A stretch of 64,000 bases of DNA from Sporopachydermia quercuum (GCA_001599295.1 BCGN01000012.1:248001-312000); one strand, 5' to 3'. Positions 41,430-52,176 are shown, counted from the first letter of the stretch. Numbers and translations: made by a program. The notes: generated from the letters alone by a model not told the origin.

Positions 41430-43412
41430 ATGGCTCAACAACAAATGATGGCCATGCCTGATATGTCCAATGCCATTATGGCTCAGGACGAGATGGGAAG
41501 ACCATTTATAATTGTCAGAGAGTAAGTATTTAATGGTGGATTGATAAGAAAGGAGGTTAAATGAGGAATTTTGGATAGGTCAGGGATCACTATAATTGAG
41601 GATTACTAACCTGAATATCTTTAGTCAAGGAAGTAAGAAAAGGTAAGCAACAATGACAACTGAAATCAATCTGGCTTTTTTGGACTGTAGATGTAATAGG
41701 TCTTTTTATGTGATGCTGTATCAATGGTTTGATTGCTGATCTTACTACAGTTTTGTTACTGTCATTGTCGTGGGAACCTCATTGATTGATCTACTGGGTC
41801 ATAGCATACAAACTGCTTTACCTTAGCGCTTACGTGCGAACACATACTAACATTTTATCCATTTAGAGCCCATGGAATTGAAGCTGTCAAATCACATATT
41901 CTAGCGGCCAAGAGTGTAGCAAGCATCATTCAAACTTCCTTAGGACCTCGTGGTTTAGATAAAATATTGATTTCACCAGATGGAGAAATCACCATAACGA
42001 ACGATGGTGCTACAATTTTGAGTCAAATGGAATTAGATAATGAAATTGCCAAACTATTGGTACAATTATCAAAGTCACAAGACGACGAAATTGGTGATGG
42101 CACTACTGGTGTTGTTGTGTTGGCTGGTGCTTTGCTAGAGCAAGCCAGTGAATTAATCGACAAGGGAATTCACCCAATTAAGATCGCTCAAGGTTTTGAT
42201 CAAGCATGTAAAGTGGCTGTTGATCATCTTGATTCTATTGCTGATGAAGTTCCAGTTTCAAGCGAAGATCGATCCAATTTACTGAAAGCTGCCAAGACAA
42301 GTTTAGGTAGTAAGATTGTCTCTAAATCACATGAGCAATTTGCTAAGATAGCAGTCGATGCAGTGTTATCAGTAGCTGATTTAGAGAGAAAAGATGTGGA
42401 TTTTGAGCTCATCAAAGTTGAAGGAAAAGTTGGTGGATCCATAGAAGATACTAAGTTAATTAAAGGTGTCGTGATCGATAAAGATATGTCACATCCTCAA
42501 ATGCCAAAGACTTTACATGATGTGAAATTGGCTATCTTAACTTGTCCATTTGAACCACCAAAGCCTAAGACTAAACATAAGCTTAATATCTCCACAGTTG
42601 ATGAATTCAAGAAGCTTCAAACATATGAACATGATAAGTTTGTCGAAATGATTCACCAAGTGAAAGAGGCTGGTGCTAATTTGGTTATCTGTCAATGGGG
42701 TTTCGATGATGAAGCTAATCATTTATTATTACAAAATAACTTACCTGCTGTTAGGTGGGTTGGTGGTCCAGAAATCGAGCTCATTGCTATTGCAACTAAT
42801 GGTAGAATTGTTCCGAGATTTGAAGATCTTGCACCTGCAAAGCTGGGAACTGCCGGCTTGGTCAGAGAAATTAGTTTTGGTACTACAAGAGAGTCTATGT
42901 TAGTAATTGAAGATTGTGCTAATACCCGTGCTGTCACTGTTTTAGTTAGAGGCTCTAATAAGATGATTATTGATGAAGCCCAAAGAGCTCTTCATGATTC
43001 ACTCTGTGTCGTTAGAAACCTTGTACGTGATAGTCGTGTTGTTTATGGTGGTGGTGCTGCCGAGATCTCCTGTTCTTTAGCAGTCAGCGAAGAAGCTGAC
43101 AAGAGATTTGGAATTGAACAATATGCTATGAGAGCATTCTCATCTGCTTTAGATCAAGTTCCACTGGCTTTGGCTGAAAATTCAGGTTTAGCTCCTATTG
43201 AAACTTTAGCAACTATTAAGAGTAGACATGTTTTGGAAAAGGTCTCATGTTTAGGTGTTGATTGTATGGGTAAAGGTTCTAATGATATGAAAGAGCTTTA
43301 TGTTATTGATCCACTCATTGGTAAGAAGCAACAGTTGTTGTTGGCTACTCAATTGACCAGAATGATTCTCAAAATCAATGATGTGATTATTTCTGGTAAG
43401 GATAATTATTGA
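41430..43412 (+). CDS. CCT5: Chaperonin CCT subunit epsilon, three exons including an 18-nt exon
   Basis: The exons are 41430-41521, 41625-41642 (18 nt) and 41867-43412; joined they give 551 residues. The N-terminus ([20 protein letters not shown]) joins through RDQGSKKR to [19 protein letters not shown], exactly the order in S. cerevisiae Cct5. The large exon holds the group II chaperonin signatures [26 protein letters not shown] (ATP pocket) and GGGAAEI. Eight CCT subunits form the double ring that folds actin and tubulin in the cytosol. Intron 1 (103 nt) has GTAAGT, TTACTAAC and TTTAG; intron 2 (224 nt) has GTAAGC, ATACTAAC and TTTAG. The 18-nt exon supplies QGSKK and is needed for frame. 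The ORF of the last exon alone would lack the first 70 residues. Confidence 0.97.
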
Positions 43413-44069
43413 GTGGTGTGAACTGATACTTGTATAATTGTAAAGATATCTTGAGGAGCTATAATAGATTTTAATATCAGTAATCATTTACTATTTTTCA
43501 TGTTGTGGTAAACCAATTAGTCTATTACCGCTCATAGGGTGGTGATGAATAATCTTTAAAGATTAAATAATCCCATATTCTATTTAATCGCAAAGATCAT
43601 GCATTAGTTAGCATTGCATTCAATATCATGTTCAAAGCTGTATTTTCAAGTATTAATACCTATTTGGGATCACAATTGACTTAGTAGCGAATTGAAAGAA
43701 GACAATTATACTTAATATAAGAAGATGTTTCAAATATTAGAAAGACGCCAACCTAACTATAAATCTCCAAGTCAACTAGTATATTATCATGTGATTTGGC
43801 CTCTTATAATGTACCATATGCCCTGGTTTGGGACACGATTTTCTTCTTTGAACCTTTATCTCTGTTACTAACCTAACTCCCAGTTTGTAAACCCAACAGT
43901 TCATTGAACCCTTCATATCTATTAACCCTATTCGTCTTCAGTATTTTTGTTGCTGATATATTGTTCTCGTCCAATTGATGCAAAGAAGCTAGGTAGTGAT
44001 TGTTCGGTTTCCTTCAATCTTACGTCGCCATTCGGAAAAAAGATAGCAGCACATTTCGATCACATCGCA
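43413..44069. other. Intergenic region CCT5/EMC3
   Basis: This is the EMC3 promoter region with a TTTGGGACAC element at 43827-43836. The EMC3 frame is open for 41 codons upstream of the chosen start (from an ATG at 43947), judged non-coding because the family starts later. Confidence 0.55.
43827..43836 (+). promoter_or_regulatory. Shared promoter element TTTGGGACAC (EMC3)
   Basis: It contains the common GGGACAC core, about 235-245 bp upstream of the chosen EMC3 start, closer than the other copies. Confidence 0.4.
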
Positions 44070-44831
44070 ATGGCTGTTCCTGATTTGCTTCTAGATCCCA
44101 ATCTAAAGTATTGGGTTCTTTTCCCTATTTTTTTTGTCATGATTCTCGTAGGAATGCTCAGACACTATGCTACCATTCTTTTACAGCCAAAAGCAAAGCT
44201 TGTGCCATTAAAGCAGCTACGGGAACAACAATTCCTTCTACTTGGTTCAAGTTTGAAAGCTACTTACGATGTTATGCCATACAGCACCTTCGATGGTCTA
44301 CGATCCACATTGGCTGCGGATTTCAAAGCGGGAGAATACCTACAAAACCCTGAATTGAAAGGCAAGGCTCCGCCAAACGTGTTGACTGATCCAAAGGCAA
44401 CGGAAGGCATGATGCAAATGATGAAAGGGAATATTGCCATGATTGTTCCCCAGACACTTATGATGAGTTGGATCAATTTCTTTTTTGCAGGATTTGTTCT
44501 ACTGAAGCTACCATTTCCCTTAACTGTCCAATTCAAATCTATGTTACAGTCCGGTATAGCCACACCTGATTTAGATGTTCGATGGGTTAGTTCTATTTCC
44601 TGGTATTTCCTTTGTTTGATTGGTCTCCAATCAGTTTACAGTTTGATTCTTGGCGATGATAATCAAGCCGGTAGTCTGGTTAATTCTCCTCCCCCTCAAA
44701 ATGCGATTCAACCAGGTGTTGATGTTTCTAAGATATTCGACAGTGAGGCTGAAAACTTGGATTTGATTAAACATGAATGGGTTCTTGAGAAAATAGAGAA
44801 ACGAATGCTTGAGATGTATGGATTGAAATAG
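44070..44831 (+). CDS. EMC3: ER membrane protein complex subunit 3
   Basis: From the ATG at 44070 (MAVPDLLLDPNLKYWVLFP) the protein has 253 residues, the same as S. cerevisiae Emc3. It shows the three-span architecture of the Oxa1/YidC/Get1 superfamily: a first span at about 16-36 (VLFPIFFVMILVGMLRHYA), the conserved MKGNIAMIVPQTLMMSWINF leading into the second span, LPFPLTVQFKSMLQSGI, and LDVRWVSSISWYFLCLIGL as the third span. Emc3 forms the insertase core of the EMC, which inserts tail-anchored and multi-pass proteins. An in-frame ATG 41 codons upstream (43947) would add a non-conserved stretch and is rejected as the main start. Confidence 0.95.
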   Translation: MAVPDLLLDPNLKYWVLFPIFFVMILVGMLRHYATILLQPKAKLVPLKQLREQQFLLLGSSLKATYDVMPYSTFDGLRSTLAADFKAGEYLQNPELKGKAPPNVLTDPKATEGMMQMMKGNIAMIVPQTLMMSWINFFFAGFVLLKLPFPLTVQFKSMLQSGIATPDLDVRWVSSISWYFLCLIGLQSVYSLILGDDNQAGSLVNSPPPQNAIQPGVDVSKIFDSEAENLDLIKHEWVLEKIEKRMLEMYGLK

Positions 44832-45366
44832 ATATGATTTATTAGCAGGGAATGTCTATTGCAACTCGAGCTCGAGTTTCGAGATAAGTATATTTGTATG
44901 TGAATGGAGATAATGAGAGCAATTTGGAGGATCGATGGGTAGTTGAAAATGAAAGATTTACTAAAGGTTTTAAATGTACATTGCAGTGATGGACATTTGG
45001 GTGCTCTTAGTATAACAATCGTATACTTCTCTTGGTGTTATCCTTACAAGTGTGTTTGAATATCATATAAGGACAGTATGAATGTATACAAATTATGAGA
45101 TGATAATTTTTTTTCCGGAAATTACTTTCAATAATTAATTGGTGCTATGGCGTCTTCATTAGATGTTCATGACTGTTTATGATTAATATATATTTGACTA
45201 TAAGAATATCACCAGTTCCCTTTTGATAGTCTTCATGTTTATTGATCCAACTAAGACCCTTGATATTCAAGGAAACTCCCACAGCTTTCCGAATGCTGTA
45301 CAATATTTCGTCTCGCCAATTTTTTTTTTACCTATTCTCGCGCAAGGTGTTTTTCAATATTGCTAA
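44832..45366. other. Convergent intergenic region EMC3/ADD66
   Basis: Nothing recognised. Short T- and A-runs near 45110 and 45320 are consistent with 3' end formation. Confidence 0.6.
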
Positions 45367-46354
45367 TCAGTTGTAAAGACCTTCCTCTAGCGAAACAGGA
45401 ATACCTCTTCGACCATACAATCCTTTCCAAGACACAGGGGTTATCCATTCCACTTGCTTATCTTCACCTACAGACTGAGATATGTTCAATACTTTTAAAA
45501 CCTTGCCAGCTAGTTGTTGTGCGTCTCTTGAATTATCTCCCTCATATACAAACATGATTAGCCCTGTGACTTCAGGCAAGGTATTGATTGAGGATTCATT
45601 CTCTCTCAGCACTTCATCCAATATGTACTGTACTATTTTATTCTTAATAACGTAATGTTCATCATTTCTTTTTGCTTTCGCTTCGCTAAATATCAGAAAC
45701 AGGTTATTGAATACTGAGATATCGCAGACTTGTTGTAAAAATTCTGTATTGCTTTCTAGATTCAGATTTTGTATTTGAGAAGTCAATGAAGTGGAAACCG
45801 CAAAGAAGGGAGAGCTAAAAGATGTTAATATTGATAGAGCTATACCTAATAAGAGAATGTATCATAGCTTCCTTAAAACCACTGTGGTTCCACCAAATAT
45901 ATGTTTCCTTTAGAACATACCTGTCGAAATCAATTCTTAGTCCCGCATCTGCAGATCCTAGAAGAAGCACACTCGCAAATTTGCCTTGCAAAATAAAGGG
46001 TATCAGTACTTCCTTGAGAAACTGTAGAGAACGCCCTGGAACTATAGGCGACCTTTGCTGAATCACTGTGTAATTTTTTTCTTTGCTTTGGTAAACATCT
46101 AGTGGCAAAGAGAGGCCTTTGGTTGATTCTATCTTCTCAAGATCTGCCGTATCAACTGGGCCGACAATTGGGTAAAGATAATCGTGATTTATAGAACCAA
46201 TATGTTCCAAACTTAGGGTATGAATAAGTAAATCCACAGCTAGTTGAGGTGTGTTTCCCATAGAAACTGTCGGAATAATTAGAGTGGATCCTGATAAGGA
46301 TTCTACTTGGAATTCATGCTTTGAGGGCGTGAATAGATCTGTTGCAATAGTCAT
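45367..46354 (-). CDS. ADD66: Proteasome assembly chaperone 2 (Pba2/Add66), two exons
   Basis: Exon 1 is 46354-45921 and exon 2 is 45814-45367; joined they give 293 residues. The N-terminal STLIIPTVSMGNTPQLAVD is the PAC2 family signature, and the central PIVPGRSLQFLKEVL and LLLGSADAGLRIDFDSSPFF also fit. The latter segment is formed only after splicing, corresponding to the family's conserved Arg and Pro-Phe/Tyr region. The intron (106 nt) has GTATGT, TATTAAC and TTTTAG. Pba1-Pba2 caps the alpha-ring of the 20S proteasome during assembly through C-terminal HbYX-like tails. Here the C-terminus is EEGLYN, and no exact HbYX triplet is seen at the end. Divergent from NPA3. Confidence 0.88.
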
Positions 46355-46909
46355 TATAAGTAGATTATATAATGCTGATAAATAATGAAGATAAATAGTG
46401 TATTAGAGATAGTTGTGGTAGAACTTGAAATTTCAATAAACAAGCAGACAAATCTGTCTCGTGTTTCTGGAGTATATTATGTCTGTTAGAAATTATAATT
46501 GAATTATATGTTGGTTTTACAATTCATATGCATTTATTTATATGTTCTGTAATCCATTTTTTCTGTGTGTGCAAAATCAGGTGTTAGGTTAAAATTAACT
46601 TGTTAGGTGTTATAAGTGAAGCTAATATTTTTCGCACTGCTACGAATAATTCTATCTCTATGGTGATGAATTAACAAAAAAGGAGTAGGGAATGAAATGT
46701 ATAAGAAGATTACCATATTAAAAGTTTAGTAAATATATTGGACTTTATTGTTGTTAATTAGTTAACTAATGAAACATTTTTTGATACTGTGAAAGGACAA
46801 ACAGAAGAAGAAATTTTAGTGTCTCGCCACAAGGAATTAAAGAGCACAATAGAACATATCACAAAACAATTTAAGCACAACAAACAAATAGTAAATTAAT
46901 ACAAATACA
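46355..46909. other. Divergent promoter region ADD66/NPA3
   Basis: No gene or clear element. The string GTTAGGTTAAAATTAACTTG near 46580 is a short imperfect palindrome. Confidence 0.55.
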
Positions 46910-48172
46910 ATGTCCGAAAACAACGAATCAAGCACAAACCCAACCATCCCCGCGTCTATCATTTGCATTGGTATGGCAGGTTCAGGGAAAACCACCTTCA
47001 TGCAAAGACTCAACTCCCATATCAGATCCAAAAATGAAGTTCCTTACGTTATCAACCTTGATCCTGCAGTGCTGAAAATTCCTTTCACTGCAAACATTGA
47101 TATTCGTGATGCTGTGAATTATCGCAAGGTGATGGAACAATACAACTTGGGTCCAAACGGTGCTATCATGACAAGCTTGAATCTCTTTTCTACCAAGATT
47201 GATCAGGTAATCAACCTGGTAGAAGCTAGATCTCAAAAGAATCAAGTTAAGCATGTGATTGTTGATACCCCAGGTCAGATTGAATGTTTTATATGGTCTG
47301 CCTCTGGTGCCATTATCACCGACTCGTTTGCTTCAACATTTCCAACTATAATTGCATATATTGTAGACACACCAAGAACGAGCAATCCAGCCACATTTAT
47401 ATCTAACATGCTCTATGCTTGCTCAATACTATATAAAACTAAACTACCAATGATTATTGTTTTCAACAAGACAGATGTTAAGGATGCTTCTTTTGCAAAG
47501 GAGTGGATGACCGATTTCGAGGCATTCCAAACAGCCTTACAAGAGTATCAAGAAGCAGAAGAAGAAAAAGGAGGAATGGGTTCTGGATACATGGGAAGTC
47601 TTGTAAGTTCTTTGAGTTTGATGTTGGAAGAATTTTATCGTCATCTGGACGTTGTGAGTGTTTCTGCTTATACAGGAGCGGGCTTTGATGAATTTCTAGA
47701 AGCTGTTGATAATAAGGTAGATGAATATAATAAGGATTATAAGGCAGAACGAGAGGAAACTATCAGAAAGAAAAAGGAAGAAGAAAAGAAGAGAAAAGAA
47801 AAGGAATTAGTGAAACTGATGAAAGATTTAGGGGTAAAGGATTCGAGTAATGAAAAGAAGGATACCAGTAATGAATTGTCATCAGCAGTACATGCTGATA
47901 CTATTTCTGATACGGAATCCTTATCAGATGAAGAACAGGCTAACCCTGAGATAGATGGATTAATGGAACGTGACGAAGATGAAGGATTTTCCTATGAACG
48001 TGCTTATGATTATCCAGAAGAATATGACTTTGATGCCGAGTTCAATGATAAACTGGCCAATGCACAGGGAAGCTTACAAGATCGATATAGGAAGGCTTTA
48101 GAGGATTTGGGCACTAGCGAGGTGGATAAAAAGATTCTTGATAGTGTGAACAAGCAGATCGGAAGAATGTAA
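46910..48172 (+). CDS. NPA3: GPN-loop GTPase 1 (Npa3), RNA polymerase II import factor
   Basis: The 420-residue GTPase has the P-loop GMAGSGKTT at residues 21-29, the family-defining Gly-Pro-Asn at 81-83 (NLGPNGAIM), DTPGQIE for switch II, and FNKTD (G4). The C-terminal third is charged (Lys-rich coiled coil, then acidic) and ends with a conserved DLGTSEVDKKILD stretch. Npa3/GPN1 forms a dimer with GPN2 or GPN3 and is required for assembly and nuclear import of RNA polymerase II. Length is close to S. cerevisiae (385 aa), with a longer acidic region here. Single exon; the start is secure because only ten to fifteen residues precede the P-loop strand. Confidence 0.95.
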   Translation: MSENNESSTNPTIPASIICIGMAGSGKTTFMQRLNSHIRSKNEVPYVINLDPAVLKIPFTANIDIRDAVNYRKVMEQYNLGPNGAIMTSLNLFSTKIDQVINLVEARSQKNQVKHVIVDTPGQIECFIWSASGAIITDSFASTFPTIIAYIVDTPRTSNPATFISNMLYACSILYKTKLPMIIVFNKTDVKDASFAKEWMTDFEAFQTALQEYQEAEEEKGGMGSGYMGSLVSSLSLMLEEFYRHLDVVSVSAYTGAGFDEFLEAVDNKVDEYNKDYKAEREETIRKKKEEEKKRKEKELVKLMKDLGVKDSSNEKKDTSNELSSAVHADTISDTESLSDEEQANPEIDGLMERDEDEGFSYERAYDYPEEYDFDAEFNDKLANAQGSLQDRYRKALEDLGTSEVDKKILDSVNKQIGRM

Positions 48173-48769
48173 AAAATGAATATATAGGAAAGTGATTATG
48201 GGTAAATTAGTGTAATAGTGTGAAAGTAGCTTTTTAAATATATAATAATGAGTATGATTATATTATTATGTGATGTAAAGAACTTGTCATTTATACATTG
48301 ATTATGGCATTTGTAATATATCTCTTTAGTATAGTATGCAGTGTTCGCAATCATTAGTCGTCTTCTTTAATTGATGTCACCTTTATCAAATAGTCCCCGA
48401 TTGAATCTACCTGGATGTCTGTTGTCGCATCTGGCCATAACCGTTCTATCCAAATGTTTCCTTCATGTTTTCTTCTTTGAGCCATTGAACATCATGGAAA
48501 TTGGAAATTAATAACAATTCTAATTTGTCACTACTAACTTGTATGCCATTTATACTGTACAATCTTGAACAATATTCTATTTTTTTTTTTGTAAATAATA
48601 AACCACTACTTGCTGAATTCGAACTCTTGTAAAAGAAAGACAGTTATATACTCCTGATTCATTCCCTACTGAAAACTCACATTGGTGGCAACATACAATG
48701 GTAGTATTAACATCAAAAAATTCCGGAGTTTGGCTCATATTTCATTGACCTATTCTTGCTGCCCTATTG
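48173..48769. other. Convergent region between NPA3 and the GH125 gene
   Basis: It contains the 43-codon ORF listed next. Near 48684 there is GGTGGCAAC, one mismatch from the Rpn4 proteasome element, but it lies downstream of both genes, so it is not considered functional. Confidence 0.5.
48354..48485 (-). CDS. Possible small protein of 43 residues, unidentified
   Basis: An ATG ORF starts MAQRRKHEGNIWIERLWPD and ends with an acidic IKEDD tail. The codon choice looks like the neighbours' and the mixture of Trp, Ile and charged residues is protein-like. It starts about 285 bp downstream of the GH125 stop, on the same strand. No branch point or acceptor lies just upstream to suggest a missing first exon. 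I recognise no family. Confidence 0.35.
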   Translation of the reverse strand: MAQRRKHEGNIWIERLWPDATTDIQVDSIGDYLIKVTSIKEDD

Positions 48770-50800
48770 CTATTCATTCACTTCCCTTTTTTCGGGGCCT
48801 AGCACATCCTCAATAATGAAAGGCTTGTCATCATCATCACCAAATACCAAATGAGGCTTTTTCTCAGCCAACTCAAGCAGCATGTTGCCAAATTCAGAAT
48901 TACACCAAGCGAACCATGGTCTAGTATAAAATGTTCCGAACACTGAGTCGACATGAATACTCTCGTGCATAAGGCCCAATCCAAACGTGGTGGATTTAAG
49001 AATATTCAATAAATAGATAATTTCTTCATCAGAATCCGATGTTCGTATCTGATATATAACCGCCAAAGGCCATGCATTAGATAAACCTATATGAGGCCCT
49101 CCTATACCTGAGAACGCTCTTCCTTTGAGGAAATAAGGATTTGCATCCTTGGATAGAATTGCATTACGGGTGTTTTGGTATAGAAGGTCTTTTCTGCTTA
49201 GAAATCCAGTTACAGGGAGAGATAGCAATGAGGGTAAGTTAGCATCGTCCATAGCAGTTCTACTTCCAAAACCATCAATTTCATAGGCAAAAATATCACC
49301 AAAAGACGGATGGTTATAAACTGCATGCTTGTAGATGCCCTCAGTTACTTCTGAAGCTATGGAAGAAGCTTTTGCTGAGAGATGTGATAGCAGTTCCTGC
49401 ACCGAGGAAAAACCAGTTGACGACTGAATTGACTCTAGAGATTCTTTAGCAATGAAAAAAGATTCTCTGGCAGTATTGTGGTTTCTATCTTCTTCATCCT
49501 CATCTTGTAATATATCTGCTATCATCGAAACTGTTCTATTTAATTCAACAGCCATAAAAGCATTTCCAGGAATAAAAAACTGGAAAATAGTAGCATCATC
49601 AGAAGGTCTAAATGCTGATCTAATCAACCCTGTACCACTATTCACTGGATTTCCAAACCCTGATAACGACAATGTCTCTGTTCCTATATTAGTTTGCCTC
49701 TGAAATTTATAGTCTGCACGATAAAGCATACCATTATTTTCATCAAAAGTAGGCCTTCTTTGTCTGTCAATAATTGAGAGTATGACATTGAAAGCTTTCA
49801 GCCATTTCTCATCAATAAAGCTGGTAGATCCTGTGTGTTTATAGTAGTCGTTGCAAAGCAATAGGAATGATGCTAAAGAATCCAACTCCCATTTGCATTC
49901 ATAAACTGTTTTCCAATTAGGCCTAGGATGCACATTGTCTATATGGCTTTCGGGTGGTATTTCAAAGTCCTTTCTTTTGGATTTGCTTGCTTTTGGAGCA
50001 TGGAAAGCGTTACAGTAAGGGTTACTTATTATGTATTGTGCTTGTGTGTTGATGGCTCCCTGCAACAAGAGTGAAAGTTGTGGGTCGAATGGGGCTAATC
50101 TCTGATATGCAGATAACTGTCGTGCAGCATCGCGTAACCATTCAGCATGAATATCCCCTGTGACGATAAATGACTGCGGATACCTCTTGTCAGAAAAGTC
50201 ATGCCACATTATAGTAGTGTCAATGGTATTTGGGAAGCAGTTTTCAAACAAACGAGCCAAATCAGGATCATGTGGTTTCAGTCTAGCTGTAAAAGCATCA
50301 ATAAGAGCTTCTACGCTTTCTGAATGAAATGTTCTGCATTGTTTGGACGGCCTCATATAGGAAAGCTTTAGTCTTGTCTCCGTGAGGGGTGCATGGCTTG
50401 ATTGGCTGTATTTCTCATAAGGAGGGCACGTAGAAGCTCTCGAAGTAGCAGAACTTTTGTCTGGCGATCCTTTGGCAAGCCAGTTGGCTTTGCTAGACCA
50501 AAAGCCTTGGTTTGGGTACTCTTGTAATGTTTTATGGCTGTTAGTAGAATCAATCTCCAAAGGAGATAAGCTGCCCATTGGTTTAGCATTTTGGGCAGCA
50601 GTTTCAATCTCTTCAATCGATAATTCAATAGATCTGTCGTCTGAGTCGTCTGAGCTGGTGGAAAACTTCGGCTTTGTTAATAACGAAATTGTATGAGCTA
50701 TAAGGTATAGAAGGAAGCCTGCAATGAGGATTCGCAGGATGGGGTACCTCCGTAGGTACATTTTAATTCTCACGGTGTGGTTTGATCTAGGAGTGAACAT
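48770..50800 (-). CDS. GH125 exo-alpha-1,6-mannosidase (Mug157-like), type II membrane protein
   Basis: The 676-residue protein has a short cytosolic tail and a signal anchor (about residues 22-38, RILIAGFLLYLIAHTI). A Ser-rich stem follows, then a catalytic domain from about residue 150. Blocks typical of GH125 (formerly DUF1237) are TIMWHDFSDKRYPQSFIVTG, GDIHAEWLRDAARQLSAYQ, VYECKWELDSLASFLLL, AFRPSDDATIFQFFIPGNA and IHVDSVFGTFYTRPWFAWCN. The family comprises inverting alpha-1,6-mannosidases; the fission yeast member is Mug157. The likely place of action is the Golgi or ER lumen on mannose-rich glycans, inferred from topology. S. cerevisiae lacks this family. Met14 is an alternative start and gives the same topology. 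It is intact and intronless. Confidence 0.92.
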   Translation of the reverse strand: MFTPRSNHTVRIKMYLRRYPILRILIAGFLLYLIAHTISLLTKPKFSTSSDDSDDRSIELSIEEIETAAQNAKPMGSLSPLEIDSTNSHKTLQEYPNQGFWSSKANWLAKGSPDKSSATSRASTCPPYEKYSQSSHAPLTETRLKLSYMRPSKQCRTFHSESVEALIDAFTARLKPHDPDLARLFENCFPNTIDTTIMWHDFSDKRYPQSFIVTGDIHAEWLRDAARQLSAYQRLAPFDPQLSLLLQGAINTQAQYIISNPYCNAFHAPKASKSKRKDFEIPPESHIDNVHPRPNWKTVYECKWELDSLASFLLLCNDYYKHTGSTSFIDEKWLKAFNVILSIIDRQRRPTFDENNGMLYRADYKFQRQTNIGTETLSLSGFGNPVNSGTGLIRSAFRPSDDATIFQFFIPGNAFMAVELNRTVSMIADILQDEDEEDRNHNTARESFFIAKESLESIQSSTGFSSVQELLSHLSAKASSIASEVTEGIYKHAVYNHPSFGDIFAYEIDGFGSRTAMDDANLPSLLSLPVTGFLSRKDLLYQNTRNAILSKDANPYFLKGRAFSGIGGPHIGLSNAWPLAVIYQIRTSDSDEEIIYLLNILKSTTFGLGLMHESIHVDSVFGTFYTRPWFAWCNSEFGNMLLELAEKKPHLVFGDDDDKPFIIEDVLGPEKREVNE

Positions 50801-52176
50801 GATTGTGATTTGTGAGGTGTCCTAAGCTATGTTTTGTAACTCTATCTTATCAAACGCAAATTACTGGAAATGATCCTCATCATTGTACCCAAACACCAGC
50901 TAATTGAACGCAATCCAAGTCCAATTGTACAATCAATGCCAATCATCAATAGCCGATCACCGCAATAAACAACAATTGAAGAACTACTCTGTAATAGATG
51001 AGCTATAAAATGGTATTAATACTTTCTATAGGATATCCAAAAATCTTATGAATATATTGTAGACAAAGCATCAATTGCAGATTTGGTACTATCTCTTTTC
51101 ATTACCATGTTCAAAAAAGTTTGAATGGAAAACTCCGACGGCATACGTGTTATGGGACACGGACATTATCATAATCTCTATCAATTTTGTTGCCAATGGA
51201 ATAAGAATTTGAAAAGATATGAATGAGATCTGTCGAGTCTGTCTTTAAAGGTTTGATAGAGGCTTGTTGATAGTTGATGTTTGAAACTGCTCACATCAGC
51301 AGCGTTGAATAGAGTACTATCTTGCATTTTTACTGTGTGCGGTAAGGCTGAGTTTTTGAGAACATACAATTCAACGTTCAATACTTATAATATTAGTTTC
51401 GAAATAGTTTCTTACTAATCATGGACCAGATTACCAGAAGCAATTTGTGCTATATTTTCTTTTTGCTAAATCTATTGAACTCCTATTAACTTGTCTCACA
51501 TACTGATAGAGGGCAGATATCAAACGTAAAGTTAATAAGATTTCCTGTCCAGAGTAAAGTTTCAGCAATTGTCCCCTTAAAACCAATATCAGTTCTTCTT
51601 GACTGTGATACTTACTAGCACATTTCCATTCAGTATACTGTATAGTACCCGAACATATTTGCACAACAGAAGAGTTTATATTACTAGAAATGCGTTTGCC
51701 AGAGGTACAGCTTGATTGTTTCGAGGTGTATTCAACATCATCTTACAACTTTCACCTTTCTTTAGTAATTACTCAATTGGGTGGCTGAATAGGGTATCTG
51801 AATTATAAAGTTTTGAAACTCAATTGTAGCTAGTAGCTTATGAATGATAATCCAGTTTTTATTTAAGCAATCAGTCTTCGGTTTATATATAATGTAAATA
51901 CTACACTGTGAATATATATATCAACTGTAGATAGCTGATTATTTTCAATTCAGTATAATATCTCTAATGATTTTATATTTATACATGCGACGCTTTTCCT
52001 CTAAAGTTTGAATAGCTTTAGTTCTTCTCTGAGAGTATTATGATATTCATTATATATATCTCTGTTCAATTTCTAATATAATAACAAACCCACCCCAGAA
52101 GAATCCTAAGTTCCCAAAATTCTGGTACTTATTCGCATATTCACAATAGTTAATGCTTTGTTTCGATTCTAAACTC
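50801..52176. other. 1.4 kb region between the GH125 gene and IMO32, partly coding-like on the minus strand
   Basis: The minus strand is open from 51742 to 51431 (about 103 codons without an ATG at its start; contains ELILVLRGQLLKLYSGQEIL) and again from 51381 to 51181 (containing SLYQTFKDRLDRSHSYLF). Both have plausible protein composition, and a GTAAGT lies within the first. I could not assemble a gene with a start codon and proper branch points, and I recognise no family. The GH125 promoter, with a TTATGGGACAC element, occupies the left part. Confidence 0.35.
51150..51160 (+). promoter_or_regulatory. Shared promoter element TTATGGGACAC (GH125 gene)
   Basis: Identical 11-mer to 12757-12767 and to the complement of 30712-30722; about 355 bp upstream of the GH125 start codon. 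Confidence 0.45.

Noticed and set aside
42673-42903. ORFs antisense or out of frame within CCT5 and other large genes
   Set aside because: They are shadows of the coding frame, with no independent support.
43141-43200. CTG read as serine (CUG-Ser clade)
   Set aside because: CTG falls at positions that are Leu in relatives (CCT5 [12 protein letters not shown]3 FVLLKLPFP), so standard decoding fits better.
43947-44069. N-terminal extension of EMC3 from an upstream in-frame ATG
   Set aside because: The 41 extra residues are not membrane-like or conserved; starting at 44070 gives exactly the family length of 253.
48678-48692. GGTGGCAAC as an Rpn4 proteasome element
   Set aside because: One mismatch, and located downstream of both flanking genes, far from ADD66.
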